Assembly (NCBI RefSeq): GCF_003987855.1
Contig: NZ_RXIZ01000008.1
Span: 87,095 to 151,094 of the forward strand
Direction: 5' to 3'
Length of the DNA stretch: 64,000 nt
DNA from: Hyphomicrobium sp.
GTDB lineage: Bacteria > Pseudomonadota > Alphaproteobacteria > Rhizobiales > Hyphomicrobiaceae
Below, piece by piece: positions 9,924 to 18,906 of the stretch. Each line of letters starts with the position of its first letter. Position 1 is the stretch's first letter. The position numbers and the translations under genes are program-made. The notes beneath the pieces are model-generated. The model searched no databases. It was not told the DNA's origin and saw only the letters and a program-made list of their open reading frames with translations.

Positions 9924-10009
9924 TAAGTCCCCCAATTCCACCGGTGCGATCAGCTGATCACGCCGGCATTGAACCTCCTCCCGGCCCAACGGCAGTGAAC
10001 AGAGGATAC

Positions 10010-10026
10010 TTGACGCAAGTAGTCAA
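10010..10026. promoter_or_regulatory. Inverted repeat TTGAC-N7-GTCAA upstream of the porin gene
   Basis: A perfect 5-7-5 palindrome about 90 bases before the OprB-type gene start, in the region where its promoter should lie. The shape fits a dimeric repressor or activator site. No regulator is named by the sequence. Confidence 0.3.
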
Positions 10027-10192
10027 CATTGGAATGCCCATTTGAGGTGCGTTTACGTTCGCAGGCACTCCTGTGTTGCGCAATTGCAAACCGTAGCTGC
10101 GGCATCAGCCTGATTTCACAAGAAGCGGTGCCACATGCGGGAAAAACTCCCGATTATCCGGTCCGCGCGCAGATTTCCGGGTCCCATTCGAA

Positions 10193-10933
10193 TCACTTGC
10201 CTACGATATCTGCGTCGGTTCGCGGACTGCCAGAGAAAGGAAGCTCGCGTCCCGTGTAGCGCTGCCACAGCGCCGCGACGCGCGGACGGACACGCGCCCA
10301 TGCAGCCCGCACTTCAGACATTGCCCGCGCTTTCACGATCCGGCCGTAACGCCAAGCCCAGGATGCGCGGATCTGGGCGTAGAGTGCATCCTTCCACGGA
10401 ATGAACCACTCGTAGGCGGCCGCGAACCATCCGATCTGCATCAGGGATGGCTTCACCAGAAGGAAGATCCGGGCAATCAGAGCGGTTGAGGCAATTTTCG
10501 CCCCGACGAATAGCAACGTCGCGGAGAGAAAATGCTCATTTGCGAGCAGCCAGATTGCCAGGAACTTCAAGGGCAAGAGCAACGAGGTTGGGAGCACCAG
10601 CGCCACCAGCGCCGCATAGGGAGGCAAGCGCGCGAGCAAGCGCTCGATCGCAGCGACGGGCGCGAACGCGGCTAGGCGGCCGAGAAGATTGGAAAGCGGG
10701 CGCCAGCCCCATTCTTCGAACAGAATGATCAGTGCGGCGGTGACGTTCAGCGCCGCAATGAGCGGGCCGCGGACAATCGACCAAGCTGTTCTGAGAAGCT
10801 CGCGAATTGTCCACAGTGCAATGACGGTGACGCGCCAGAGAGAGCCCAGCGCCCGCGTTGCCGTCTTGCGAAACTCGTCAGTATCCAAACCCGTGACCCG
10901 CTGCTGTCTTACAATCTTGAGGGATTGTACCAC
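10193..10933 (-). CDS. Membrane protein of unknown function
   Basis: 246 residues from a GTG; no clear ribosome binding site, so the true start is uncertain. There are three to four hydrophobic segments, roughly at residues 35-55, 58-75, 102-130 and 138-160. A basic, Arg/Trp-rich C-terminal tail follows (near 185-230) and would face the cytoplasm. I do not recognise a family. It is isolated, with 270-base gaps on both sides. Confidence 0.7.
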   Translation of the reverse strand: MVQSLKIVRQQRVTGLDTDEFRKTATRALGSLWRVTVIALWTIRELLRTAWSIVRGPLIAALNVTAALIILFEEWGWRPLSNLLGRLAAFAPVAAIERLLARLPPYAALVALVLPTSLLLPLKFLAIWLLANEHFLSATLLFVGAKIASTALIARIFLLVKPSLMQIGWFAAAYEWFIPWKDALYAQIRASWAWRYGRIVKARAMSEVRAAWARVRPRVAALWQRYTGRELPFSGSPRTDADIVGK

Positions 10934-11142
10934 CGGGTTTTGAGGCGGGGATAAGTTTCCGGGGCGGAAAAACGGGGCCTCCAGGATGCCACAAGCGCGT
11001 CAAAACAGCACTTGAGCGTGCATCTCCGCTAATCTATACTTTTTACGTAAATAATTGATCGCGCGGCTCGGTCCGGGTCGTCGCCACGCAATCGAGTTGA
11101 GCCCGACGCTGACCTGGAAGAGCGGAAGGCAAAGCTCGTGAT

Positions 11143-11180
11143 AACCCCGAGATGGGTCTCCCGGCCTCAATCTCGGGGTT
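11143..11180. other. Isolated 11-bp hairpin in a gap
   Basis: The arms at 11143-11153 and 11170-11180 are perfectly complementary (11 bp, 16-base loop). It lies just beyond the stop of the NDUFS4-like gene, so on the minus strand it could act as its terminator, though no T run follows there. On the plus strand a pyrimidine-rich stretch follows. It could equally be the end of a small RNA starting near the AT-rich tract at about 11030-11060. Confidence 0.35.
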
Positions 11181-11203
11181 GGCTTCTCTTCCTCCGGACG
11201 ATC

Positions 11204-11509
11204 CTAGTGCGTCCAGTTTGTGGTGCGGCCGAATTTGAAATTATCGGCGTATGACTTCTTGATCGGCTTGCGAGGTTTCGGCTCGCTCAGTGTGTAGGCA
11301 ATCCCCGCGCGCGTCGCGTATTCTATTGCTTCTTCCTTCGTATCGAACTCGAGGCGCACCTGGGATTGGGTATCTCGGGAGCTGACCCAGCCCATCAGCG
11401 GATCGATATCGCGCGGACTGGCAGGTTCGAACTCCAGGATCCATTCCTTCGTCCGGGCCTCGCCCGACTGCATCGCGGTTTTCGCTGGCTTGAAGATTCG
11501 TGCCGACAT
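11204..11509 (-). CDS. NADH dehydrogenase accessory subunit, NDUFS4-like (ETC complex I)
   Basis: 101 residues from the ATG at 11509, which has GGAG about 7 bases upstream; the open frame continues upstream but without a ribosome binding site. The features EWILEFEP, DPLMGWVSSRDTQSQVRLEF, the EEAIEYATRAG helix and the basic C-terminus KKSYADNFKF match the family of the mitochondrial 18-kDa/AQDQ complex I subunit. In alphaproteobacteria this is a supernumerary peripheral subunit of respiratory complex I. It is not next to the nuo operon here. Confidence 0.9.
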   Translation of the reverse strand: MSARIFKPAKTAMQSGEARTKEWILEFEPASPRDIDPLMGWVSSRDTQSQVRLEFDTKEEAIEYATRAGIAYTLSEPKPRKPIKKSYADNFKFGRTTNWTH

Positions 11510-11780
11510 GGAGGCTCCAAAGCGACGATGAATTTGGTTGCCTGGGCAATAGGATAAAGCTCGGGCGCCGTCAAAAGTTATGATCTGACCGATTGTATGA
11601 AAATGAACCTGCGCATTCCGTATTCTCAATCTTGTCCCAAAGTTACATGGCTTCTTAGACTTTACTTTTTATCCGCTCTTTCGTGAAGCTTGCGATGCTG
11701 CCCTGAGCCGGGCACGGTTGGTTCGTTGCCGCGTTCACCCCGCCGGCACCTGAAGACATTATTGGGACTGCGAGATTGAA

Positions 11781-12962
11781 ATGAAGGCGGTCTATTTCGG
11801 CGGCGACATCACGAACCCCACGGTGATCCTGCGCATCCGCTCATTTTTGACCGCCGGACTGAACGCCACGTCCTTCACGTTCCGCCGGCGGAAATTCAAC
11901 GCGGACTTCCAGCCGACCTGGCCGAACATTCACCTCGGGGAGACCGTCGACCGGCGATATTCGCGCCGCTTCTTTTCGATCATCCGCGGCTGCTGGATCG
12001 TTGCGCAGAATCGAAGCGAATTCGAAGGCGTTGACTTTCTCTACGCGCGCATGATCGACATGGCGCTGATCGCGCAATTCGCGAAATGGTGGTTCCGGCT
12101 CGACGCCAAGCTCATCTACGATCTCGAGGACGTGCAGGCGATCTTCTTCAAGAAGACGATCGCGGGACAGTTTTACCGCTGGCTGGAGCGATGGCTGCTC
12201 GAGCGCACGCAACTTGTCGTCGCCATGTCGCCGGGGTTCGTCAGAGGGTATCTCAAACCGGTGCAAGGCTACATGGGGCCGGTATTCATTCTTGAAAACA
12301 AGCTGCAGCTCGCCGAACCGGTGCCCGCCCCCTCACCTGCTGCCCATGAATGGCGGACCATTCGCGATCGCTGGGTCATCGGCTGGTTTGGAACGCTGCG
12401 CTGTCCGCGAAGCATGACGCTTCTTGCCGAGATCGCTGAGCGGCTCGGCGACAGGGTCGAAATCCAGACGCGGGGGTTTCCGACGGAGACAGGACTTGAA
12501 GCCTATCTCGCGGTCGTCAACGCGCATCCGAATTGGCGCTACGGCGGCGAATACCGGATCCCGGACGACCTTGAAGAGATGTACGGACGCGTCCACTTCA
12601 GCTGGTGCCTGGATTTCCTCGATGCGGGTGGCAACTCCGATCTTCTGCTCGCCTGCCGCATGTACCAAGGCGGCTATTACGGGTCCGTGCCTTTGGTCGC
12701 GAAGGGCTCGGAGATGGATCGCTTCCTCTCGCCACACGGGATTGGTCATGCGATGGCGGAGCCGATCGCGGACTCCGTCGTGGCGTTCCTCGAAAAGCTG
12801 ACATGGGACGACTATGAGCGGGAGCGAGAACGCGTGGCGAGCCTCGGACGCGAGCTTTTCCTCGACACGGGCCAGGACGTGCAGCGACTGATCTCGGTGA
12901 TCCAGCAGCTGCCCGTCGCGAGACCTTTGCAGCGAGCCGACTACTTCCGCCGTCGCGCTTAG
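11781..12962 (+). CDS. Putative glycosyltransferase (GT4-like)
   Basis: 393 residues. The C-terminal half has the layout of a GT-B glycosyltransferase: WVIGWFGTLRCPRSM (start of the nucleotide-sugar domain, near 198), a middle segment with RGFPTE, and a late GGNSDLLLACRMYQGGYYG region in place of the usual E-x7-E motif. The N-terminal acceptor domain has the DLEDVQAIFF segment. It probably acts in surface polysaccharide or glycolipid synthesis. Its stop overlaps by 4 bases the convergent sqdB gene. It does not look like a standard SqdX. Confidence 0.75.
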   Translation: MKAVYFGGDITNPTVILRIRSFLTAGLNATSFTFRRRKFNADFQPTWPNIHLGETVDRRYSRRFFSIIRGCWIVAQNRSEFEGVDFLYARMIDMALIAQFAKWWFRLDAKLIYDLEDVQAIFFKKTIAGQFYRWLERWLLERTQLVVAMSPGFVRGYLKPVQGYMGPVFILENKLQLAEPVPAPSPAAHEWRTIRDRWVIGWFGTLRCPRSMTLLAEIAERLGDRVEIQTRGFPTETGLEAYLAVVNAHPNWRYGGEYRIPDDLEEMYGRVHFSWCLDFLDAGGNSDLLLACRMYQGGYYGSVPLVAKGSEMDRFLSPHGIGHAMAEPIADSVVAFLEKLTWDDYERERERVASLGRELFLDTGQDVQRLISVIQQLPVARPLQRADYFRRRA

Positions 12963-14110
12963 GCTGCTGCGAATATATGCGATTTATCGCAACGGAACGC
13001 GTACCGGGCGACGATGTCCTTGGTCTCGCACATCAGCTCCTCGCCGAGTGTCTTGGCCCGGAAGCCCAGCGCAGAAAAGCCGGCGTTCGAGACCTGGAGT
13101 TCGTTGCTCTCGGGCTCCTCGCGGGGGTTCTCAAGGAAGTTGATCTTGGTTCCACCGAGCGTTCTGCCAACCAGCAGGGCAAGGTCCATCACGCGTTGCG
13201 TCTCGGCGACCTGATTGAGGATCACCATCTTGTCGCCGCGGCTCGGCGCGTTGGCGAGGGCCAGCTCGATGCAGCGAACCGTATCCGTGATGTGGATGAA
13301 AGCGCGGGTCTGACCGCCGGACCCGTACACTGTGAGCGGCTGGCCAAGCGTCGCTTGCAGGATGAAACGATTGAGCACGGTGCCGTAGACCGCGTCGTAA
13401 TCGAAACGATTGACGAGGCGTTCGTCGAGCGCCGTCTCCGGCGTTTGCGTGCCCCAGACCGTGCCCTGCAGCAGGTCCGAGATCCTGACGCCTTCGTTCT
13501 TGCTGTAGTATTCAAGGACAAGCTGATCCATCGCCTTGGAGAGGTGATAGATCGAAACAGGATTGGCAGGATGCAGGATCTCGCGCTCCGCCGCCCCCTG
13601 GCTCGACTGGATCGAGACTTTCACATGGCCGTCCGGGACGCGGTAACCGAGCGTCTCGTAGCCGTAGACGCCGATCGAACTCAGATGCACGAGATGCGCA
13701 TCGACGCCGGTTTCGACCAAAGCGGCGAGGATATTATGCGTCCCGCCGACATTGCCATCGAGCGTCGCGCGACGGTGCTCGATCGACGTCATCGAGTACG
13801 GCACCGAGCGCTGCTCGGCGAGATGGACGATGGCATCCGGCTTCTCGAGCTGCAGCAAGCGCTTCAGAGCGGTGTAATCCCGGACGATATCGAAATTGAC
13901 CCAGCCGATCTCCCGCCCGCTCACCTCCCGCCACACCCGGAGGCGCTCGTCGAGCGGACGTATGGGTGTCAGCGATTGACTGCCAAGCTCGCGATCGATG
14001 CGCCGGCGGCACAGGTTATCGATGATCCAAACATCATGGCCCTTCGCCGACAGGGCAAGCGAAACGGGCCAACCGCAAAAGCCGTCTCCGCCTAAGACGA
14101 ATATCTTCAT
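12959..14110 (-). CDS. sqdB: UDP-sulfoquinovose synthase family (NAD-dependent epimerase)
   Basis: 383 residues from the ATG at 14110 (AGGTGGG upstream). An extended short-chain dehydrogenase: GGDGFCG NAD loop at 7-13, the family-typical NLCRRRIDRELGSQSL segment, HLAEQRSVPYSM, and the catalytic YHLSK pair. SQD1/SqdB enzymes turn UDP-glucose plus sulfite into UDP-sulfoquinovose, head-group donor of the plant-type sulfolipid. No sulfoquinovosyltransferase is recognisable next to it. The convergent glycosyltransferase overlaps its end by 4 bases. The sulfite theme fits the cys cluster 4 kb away, but that link is inference. Confidence 0.85.
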   Translation of the reverse strand: MKIFVLGGDGFCGWPVSLALSAKGHDVWIIDNLCRRRIDRELGSQSLTPIRPLDERLRVWREVSGREIGWVNFDIVRDYTALKRLLQLEKPDAIVHLAEQRSVPYSMTSIEHRRATLDGNVGGTHNILAALVETGVDAHLVHLSSIGVYGYETLGYRVPDGHVKVSIQSSQGAAEREILHPANPVSIYHLSKAMDQLVLEYYSKNEGVRISDLLQGTVWGTQTPETALDERLVNRFDYDAVYGTVLNRFILQATLGQPLTVYGSGGQTRAFIHITDTVRCIELALANAPSRGDKMVILNQVAETQRVMDLALLVGRTLGGTKINFLENPREEPESNELQVSNAGFSALGFRAKTLGEELMCETKDIVARYAFRCDKSHIFAAA

Positions 14111-14415
14111 AATATTCCCACCTACGCGCCGAACGAGGCTCCGGCGTACCAAACCGCGACAATATGGACGTCGAGAGTAGGTCCGTCGCAATCCGTGCGC
14201 CAGATTGAGCAAAGGTATGAACCTCTACGACAATCGACGGATGCCGAGGCAGGTTTTGCGGGCGGAACGGGGATCCGTGGCGCGGGATTTCCAGCTTTCG
14301 GGCTGGACCGATCGGGTTTCGAAGACCGGATCGTTCGTCAGCGTATGGACACCAACGTTAAAGGATCGCTAAGCGACCAGTCTGCGAGCGCTGAGGATTA
14401 TAGGTGAGGGAATGT
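14111..14415. other. Gap between sqdB and tRNA-Pro, with small hairpins
   Basis: No coding frame is convincing. Three short inverted repeats lie in a row: 14291-14306 (5 bp), 14309-14333 (7 bp with one mismatch) and 14363-14378. The last is followed by TTT on the minus strand and may end the tRNA-Pro transcript. The sqdB promoter must also lie here, but I cannot name its boxes. Confidence 0.4.
14358..14378 (-). terminator. Weak terminator candidate after tRNA-Pro
   Basis: A short stem (GGTCGC against GCGATCC with one bulged base, loop of 3) followed by TTTAA on the minus strand, about 40 bases past the tRNA 3' end. The stem is short, so confidence is low. Confidence 0.3.
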
Positions 14416-14492
14416 TGGTCGGGGCGACATGATTCGAACACGCGACCCTCTGCTCCCAAAGCAGATGCTCTACCAGGCTGAGCTACGCCCCG
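14416..14492 (-). tRNA. tRNA-Pro (anticodon TGG)
   Basis: 77 bases including an encoded CCA (14416-14418 on this strand). The acceptor stem CGGGGCG/CGCCCCG, the D-arm AGCTCAG...GAGC, the anticodon stem with loop TTTGGGA (anticodon TGG) and the T-arm with GTTCGAA are all present. It reads proline codons CCA and, by wobble, others. Confidence 0.95.
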
Positions 14493-14551
14493 ACTGACCT
14501 TCATCTGCCGTGTTCACCAAGCAAGGTCAAGCGGCACGGCGTTTCCGCCGG

Positions 14552-15073
14552 TCAGGTGCCTGAGAAAATGGGGTAGCGGACCTTGTCGCCGGCCTTGATG
14601 CCAAGGCGCTGCGCCGCGCCGCCTGGGAGTTCGAGAACGGCAAGGACGGGCGAGCCCGACGAGATCACGCGGTCCGACAGCGGCTCGGCGCGTTCCTCGA
14701 TGCGAGCGATCGTGCCGTCGGCGCGAATGAAGAGCATATCGAGCGAAATGTATGTGTTGTGCATCCACATCTGCAGACCGCGCTCGATCGGATAGGGAAA
14801 CAGCATGCCCTGACCGTCACCCAATTCGGTGCGGAACATCAGCCCCAGCGCTTTCTCCTTCTCGCTGGCGGCGACTTCGATGTCGAATGAATGCTCGGTG
14901 CCGCTGCTCGATATGATCTTCAGCGTGTCCTGCCGCATCTTGGCGTAGGCGGGCGGCACGATGTCGATCAGCGCGTTCATGAACGGCCACGCGGCGACGA
15001 AGAGCGGAGAAAAAATAAAAAGGGCCACGCAGATCGCGGCCCCCTTCGTTGAACTCGACACAACTGTCGGCAT
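14552..15073 (-). CDS. DUF192 family protein, membrane-anchored or exported
   Basis: 173 residues from the ATG at 15073; a longer frame exists but would run into the upstream gene. The N-terminus has a hydrophobic segment (about residues 12-30), acting as a signal or anchor, and a possible cleavage at YAKM near 46. The DUF192 core follows: KALGLMFRTEL, GMLFPYP, MWMHNTYISLDMLFI, then VLELPGGAAQRLGIKAGD. The function of this family is unknown. It lies 10 bases after the cold-shock gene and is probably cotranscribed with it, a pairing I know from other alphaproteobacteria. Confidence 0.88.
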   Translation of the reverse strand: MPTVVSSSTKGAAICVALFIFSPLFVAAWPFMNALIDIVPPAYAKMRQDTLKIISSSGTEHSFDIEVAASEKEKALGLMFRTELGDGQGMLFPYPIERGLQMWMHNTYISLDMLFIRADGTIARIEERAEPLSDRVISSGSPVLAVLELPGGAAQRLGIKAGDKVRYPIFSGT

Positions 15074-15083
15074 CGGTCTCGCG

Positions 15084-15683
15084 TCAGTTTCGGGATGGCA
15101 GTCCCGTCGGCACGCCATCCGGCCTGAGTTCCGCAGCCATGCAGCCCTTCGATCCGTAGCCCCAACGGACTTGGACGATCTGGCCCGGCCGAAGCTCAGT
15201 GAAGCCGAAGCGGCGAAGCGTTTCCATGTGACAGAAGATATCGGGCGTGCCCTCGCCGCGCGTCAGGAATCCGAAACCGCGAACACGGTTGAACCATTTC
15301 ACGTAGGCCCGGCACCAATCGCTCTCGGGCTGTACGATGACGTGCGTACGCTGCGGGAGCTGAGACGGATGAATGGCCGAACTCTCATCCATGCTGAGAA
15401 TACGGAATGCCTGCATGCCCTTCGGCCGACGCAGGACTTCGCAATGAACCCGTGCGCCTTCGTAAGCCGTTTGAAAACCTCCGGCCCGAAGACACGTGAC
15501 GTGGAGAAGTATGTCCGGCAGTCCGTTATCCGGAACGATGAAACCGTATCCCTTCGAAGCATCGAACCACTTGATCATGCCAGCGACTTCAAAGACCTCT
15601 GTCGCAGCGTCGTCGAGTGCTTCGGGGCTTATCGGCCCGATATCCATAAATTCAGATAGGCCGGGACGTTTATTATCCCCCAT
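15084..15683 (-). CDS. Cold-shock protein with two CSD domains
   Basis: 199 residues from the ATG at 15683 (GGGG a few bases upstream; a TTG ten codons earlier is unlikely). Two cold-shock domains, about residues 30-98 and 124-190. The first has KGYGFIVPD and DILLHVT; the second has RGFGFLTRGEG and DIFCHMETL. These match the RNP1/RNP2 nucleic-acid binding strands. Such tandem CSD proteins in alphaproteobacteria bind single-stranded nucleic acid and act as RNA chaperones. The DUF192 gene follows after 10 bases. Confidence 0.92.
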   Translation of the reverse strand: MGDNKRPGLSEFMDIGPISPEALDDAATEVFEVAGMIKWFDASKGYGFIVPDNGLPDILLHVTCLRAGGFQTAYEGARVHCEVLRRPKGMQAFRILSMDESSAIHPSQLPQRTHVIVQPESDWCRAYVKWFNRVRGFGFLTRGEGTPDIFCHMETLRRFGFTELRPGQIVQVRWGYGSKGCMAAELRPDGVPTGLPSRN

Positions 15684-16269
15684 ACTGCTTACCCCGCGTG
15701 TACTGTGCGTCAACGATAACTCCTTTGTCTCACCGCGCCGGGCACCTACTTCATTCTGGAAGAGCCCTCTTCAGAACGAAGCGGCGAACGCCACTGCGAA
15801 ACGACGCAAACCATAACACCGGCTCTGCCCGGAACTAGGGGCAATATTTTGGCATAGCCCCCTTGACCATCAGTTGTGATGATTGAATTCACATTGGGAA
15901 CTCTTCGCTAAACGCATGATAATGCGTGCGAAATTTTTGTCGTGATTCTTGCACAGTTTCCGTCGCGCGCGCTGTGGCGGTGAACTTTCTTCCACACGTG
16001 GGGATGACGTCGCGCGCGAAAAACATCAACGAAGTGATTCGTTTTTCTTCCGTTGATTCGTTGCGTTTTTGATGCCAAGCGACTGACTCGAAAACGAGAG
16101 ATGTCCAACGCTCGTCCACAGATGCGCGAAAATGACGGATATGGCGCTCCGCTGCCGAGAGACGTTTCGGATCGTGGTGTGGCCGAGGTGCAGCGTTAGC
16201 GCATGCGGGATGATGTCTTGGTGGCACAACGCGCAAATTTAGATCGCGATTTCAATTGAGAGGATAGCG
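15684..16269. other. 586-base intergenic region
   Basis: Holds the cold-shock gene leader on one strand and the glyoxalase leader on the other. A frame spanning 15889-16236 on the minus strand has poor composition and no ribosome binding site, and I do not believe it. Small hairpins: 15912-15927 (6 bp, GATA loop) and 16029-16042 followed by TTTTC. The motif GTCGCGCGCG occurs twice (about 15962 and 16010). Long leaders are common for cold-shock genes, but no known element is recognised. Confidence 0.4.
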
Positions 16270-16710
16270 ATGCGTTATCTGCACACGATGGTTCGGGTGA
16301 GCGACCTCGCAGCGAGCCTGCGGTTCTATTGCGACGCACTCGGGCTGAAGGAGATTCGCCGGATGGAGAATGAGCGCGGACGCTTCACTCTCGTCTTCCT
16401 CGCAGCGCCCGAAGACGAGGCGCGCGCGCTGAGCGAGAAAGCGCCAATGCTCGAGCTGACGTATAATTGGGATCCGGAAGAGTACGGCTCCGCGCGCAAC
16501 TTCGGACACCTCGCTTTCGTCGTCGACGACATCTACGCGACCTGCGCCAAGCTTCAGGCAGCGGGCGTGACGATCAACCGTCCGCCTCGTGATGGGCACA
16601 TGGCGTTCGTGCGCTCACCCGACCTCGTTTCCATAGAGCTACTGCAGAAGGGATCTGCGTTGCCGCCGCAGGAGCCTTGGACGTCGATGCCGAATACCGG
16701 CGCATGGTGA
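16270..16710 (+). CDS. gloA: Lactoylglutathione lyase (glyoxalase I)
   Basis: 146 residues. It isomerises the hemithioacetal of methylglyoxal and glutathione to S-lactoylglutathione. The four metal ligands of the bacterial Ni/Co type are visible as His5, Glu62, His80 and Glu123. Two vicinal-oxygen-chelate modules start with [12 protein letters not shown] and [17 protein letters not shown] precedes the ATG by about 6 bases. The 3' end overlaps the next gene, whose ATG sits within the last codons, so the two are translationally coupled. Confidence 0.96.
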   Translation: MRYLHTMVRVSDLAASLRFYCDALGLKEIRRMENERGRFTLVFLAAPEDEARALSEKAPMLELTYNWDPEEYGSARNFGHLAFVVDDIYATCAKLQAAGVTINRPPRDGHMAFVRSPDLVSIELLQKGSALPPQEPWTSMPNTGAW

Positions 16711-17924
16711 GCACGGCATCGTCGGCACGCGAGGTAGCGATCATCGGGGCCGGGCCTGCTGGGCTTTTCGCGGCAGAGATCATTGCCTCCGCCGGGCATC
16801 GCGTCACGATATACGAGCGGATGCCATCGCCGGCGCGGAAATTTCTGCTCGCGGGTCGCGGCGGGCTTAACCTGACGCACAGCGAGCAGCTCGAAGACTT
16901 CGTCACGCGCTATGGCGACGGCAACGGACGGGTTCAAGCTTCTGTCGAAGCATTTCCTCCATCGCGGCTCGTCGCGTGGGCGAATGACCTCGGCGCGGCG
17001 ACTTTCGTCGGCACCAGCGGACGTGTGTTTCCAAAGGCGATGAAAGCCTCGCCCCTTCTTCGCGCGTGGCTGAGGCGGCTCGATAGCCTCGGTGTCGTCA
17101 TCAGGACGCGGCATCGCTGGAAGGGGTTTGGAGAGGGCAACAGCCTTTTGTTCGATACGCCTGCCGGAGACGTGACGGTCAAGCCCGCTGCGTGTCTCTT
17201 CGCTTTGGGCGGCGCGAGCTGGCCGAGACTGGGCTCGGACGGAAGCTGGGTCGAACGCTTCGAGCACGCGGGCATCAGGAGTACCAAGCTTTTGCCTGCG
17301 AACTGCGGCGTGATCATTCCATGGTCCGAGATCTTCAAATCGCGGTTTGCCGGGCACGCACTGAAACGGATCGCAATCAGCGTTGGGGGCAAGACTGCGC
17401 GGGGCGAAGCCATCATCACCGAAACCGGGTTGGAAGGTGGGGCGATCTACTCGGTTGGCCCCTCGATCCGCGCCGCCCTCGCCGCTGATGGCGAGGCCAC
17501 GCTCATGCTCGATCTCAAGCCGGACCTTGATGGCCCTGCCCTCACCGCCCGATTACAAACCCGTCGCCCGAAGGAAACGATGACGAACTTCCTTCGAAAG
17601 GCGGCGCATCTCAGTCCGGCCGCGGTGGCTCTACTCCGTGAGGGCAGCACCCCCTTGCCCGAAACCGCGGAGGATCTGGCGGCGAGGGTCAAGGCCGTCG
17701 CCGTTCGTGTTGTAGGGTTGACCAGCATAGAGCGCGCCATCTCGACGGCCGGAGGGCTCTCGTGGGGTACTTTAGACGAACACATGATGATTGCGAGCAT
17801 GCCTGGCATGTTCGCCGCGGGTGAGATGCTCGATTGGGAGGCGCCGACCGGCGGCTTTCTGCTGCAGGGCACGTTCGCCACGGCTGCCGCTGCCGCAAAT
17901 GGATTGCTGCGTTGGCTGTCATAG
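16704..17924 (+). CDS. NAD(P)/FAD-dependent oxidoreductase (HI0933/TIGR03862-like flavoprotein)
   Basis: 406 residues from the ATG at 16704, which overlaps the end of gloA; a TTG at 16677 is an alternative. The FAD-binding GAGPAG is at 15-20, followed by the family-typical [17 protein letters not shown] second nucleotide-related strand ends [12 protein letters not shown], and the C-terminal [12 protein letters not shown]...[15 protein letters not shown] returns to the FAD site. The reaction is unknown for this family. Cotranscription with gloA hints at redox or carbonyl-stress metabolism, but that is inference. Confidence 0.88.
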   Translation: MVSTASSAREVAIIGAGPAGLFAAEIIASAGHRVTIYERMPSPARKFLLAGRGGLNLTHSEQLEDFVTRYGDGNGRVQASVEAFPPSRLVAWANDLGAATFVGTSGRVFPKAMKASPLLRAWLRRLDSLGVVIRTRHRWKGFGEGNSLLFDTPAGDVTVKPAACLFALGGASWPRLGSDGSWVERFEHAGIRSTKLLPANCGVIIPWSEIFKSRFAGHALKRIAISVGGKTARGEAIITETGLEGGAIYSVGPSIRAALAADGEATLMLDLKPDLDGPALTARLQTRRPKETMTNFLRKAAHLSPAAVALLREGSTPLPETAEDLAARVKAVAVRVVGLTSIERAISTAGGLSWGTLDEHMMIASMPGMFAAGEMLDWEAPTGGFLLQGTFATAAAAANGLLRWLS

Positions 17925-18053
17925 CGGCAAAGTTTTGCGCTCCTGGCGCCCCACCCAGGAAGCGGCATCCTCAGCGGTTTGAGAATGGGACACCACCGTT
18001 TCGCGTTAGTTTGCGAAATAATATCCTATTCTTATTTGAATATATGCCTTCTC

Positions 18054-18072
18054 AGGGGAATGATTTTCCCCT
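18054..18072 (+). promoter_or_regulatory. Short hairpin in the cysH leader
   Basis: AGGGGAA and TTCCCCT pair perfectly around a 5-base loop, 24 bases before the cysH start codon and just upstream of its GGAGG. The AT-rich stretch before it (about 18015-18050) is the likely promoter. It could be an operator or an mRNA structure. Confidence 0.3.
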
Positions 18073-18096
18073 ATGTATCCGGCCGGAGGTCTTTCC

Positions 18097-18906
18097 ATGA
18101 CTTTGTTTGAAGCACCAGCCACCGCGACCAGCGGACGGCCAGCAGACGCCCATTCCGCAGCGCAGCAAGCGCTGGCAAGCGATCTCGATCACAAGCTGGC
18201 GGGCCTCGCCACGCTTGAAGAGCGCCTCGCAGCCATCCGCGCTGCAATCGAAGGCCCGGTCGCCTTCTCCACGAGCCTTGGTATCGAGGATCAGGCGATC
18301 ACGCATGCGATCGCAACGACCGGCACCAACATCGACATTTTCACGCTTGATACAGGCCGCCACTTTCCTGAAACGCTCGACGCCCTGTTCGACACTGAGG
18401 GCAAGTACGGCATCAAGATCCGCGTGATGTTTCCTGATTCCGCCGAGGTCGAAGACCTGGTCGAGAATGATGGCGTTTACGGCTTTCGCTATTCCGTCGA
18501 AGCGCGCAAAGCCTGCTGCGAAGTACGTAAGGTGCGCCCCCTGAACCGCGCCTTGAAAGGCGCCGCCGGTTGGGTGACTGGGCTGCGCCGCGAGCAGTCG
18601 CAAGGCCGCTCCCATGTCCCGTTCGCGACCTATGATCCAGCGCAGAAGCTTATCAAGCTCAACCCGATTGCCGACTGGTCGTTGGAAAAACTCGAAGAAT
18701 ACGTTGCGGCGAACAAGATCCCCGTCAATGCTCTCCATGCTAAGGGTTTCCCGTCGATCGGCTGCCAGCCGTGCACGCGGGCCATCAAGCCCGGCGAGGA
18801 CATCCGCGCCGGCCGCTGGTGGTGGGAAAACGAGAATGGCAAGGAGTGCGGGCTTCACACGCAGTCCGAAGATCCTGGCTTTGAACCGAAGGACCGTGCA
18901 GCATGA
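18097..18906 (+). CDS. cysH: Assimilatory adenylyl-sulfate (APS) reductase
   Basis: 269 residues from the ATG at 18097, which has GGAGG 7 bases upstream. It reduces activated sulfate to sulfite with thioredoxin or glutathione. The phosphosulfate-binding loop is SLGIEDQ at 60-66. Cys140-Cys141 and Cys223-x2-Cys226 are the ligands of a [4Fe-4S] cluster, which marks APS rather than PAPS specificity. The catalytic Cys251 lies in KECGLH. It heads cysH-cysD-cysN and overlaps cysD by 4 bases (ATGA). No cysC is needed with this enzyme type, and none is present here. Confidence 0.95.
   Translation: MTLFEAPATATSGRPADAHSAAQQALASDLDHKLAGLATLEERLAAIRAAIEGPVAFSTSLGIEDQAITHAIATTGTNIDIFTLDTGRHFPETLDALFDTEGKYGIKIRVMFPDSAEVEDLVENDGVYGFRYSVEARKACCEVRKVRPLNRALKGAAGWVTGLRREQSQGRSHVPFATYDPAQKLIKLNPIADWSLEKLEEYVAANKIPVNALHAKGFPSIGCQPCTRAIKPGEDIRAGRWWWENENGKECGLHTQSEDPGFEPKDRAA

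Noticed and set aside
11781..12962. SqdX/SqdD sulfoquinovosyltransferase
   Set aside because: The usual GT4 E-x7-E pattern and the SqdX N-terminus are not seen; proximity to sqdB alone is not enough.
15889..16236. Possible 115-residue gene on the minus strand
   Set aside because: His/Arg/Ser-rich random-looking sequence, no ribosome binding site, no domain; codon third positions are not GC-biased as in neighbours.
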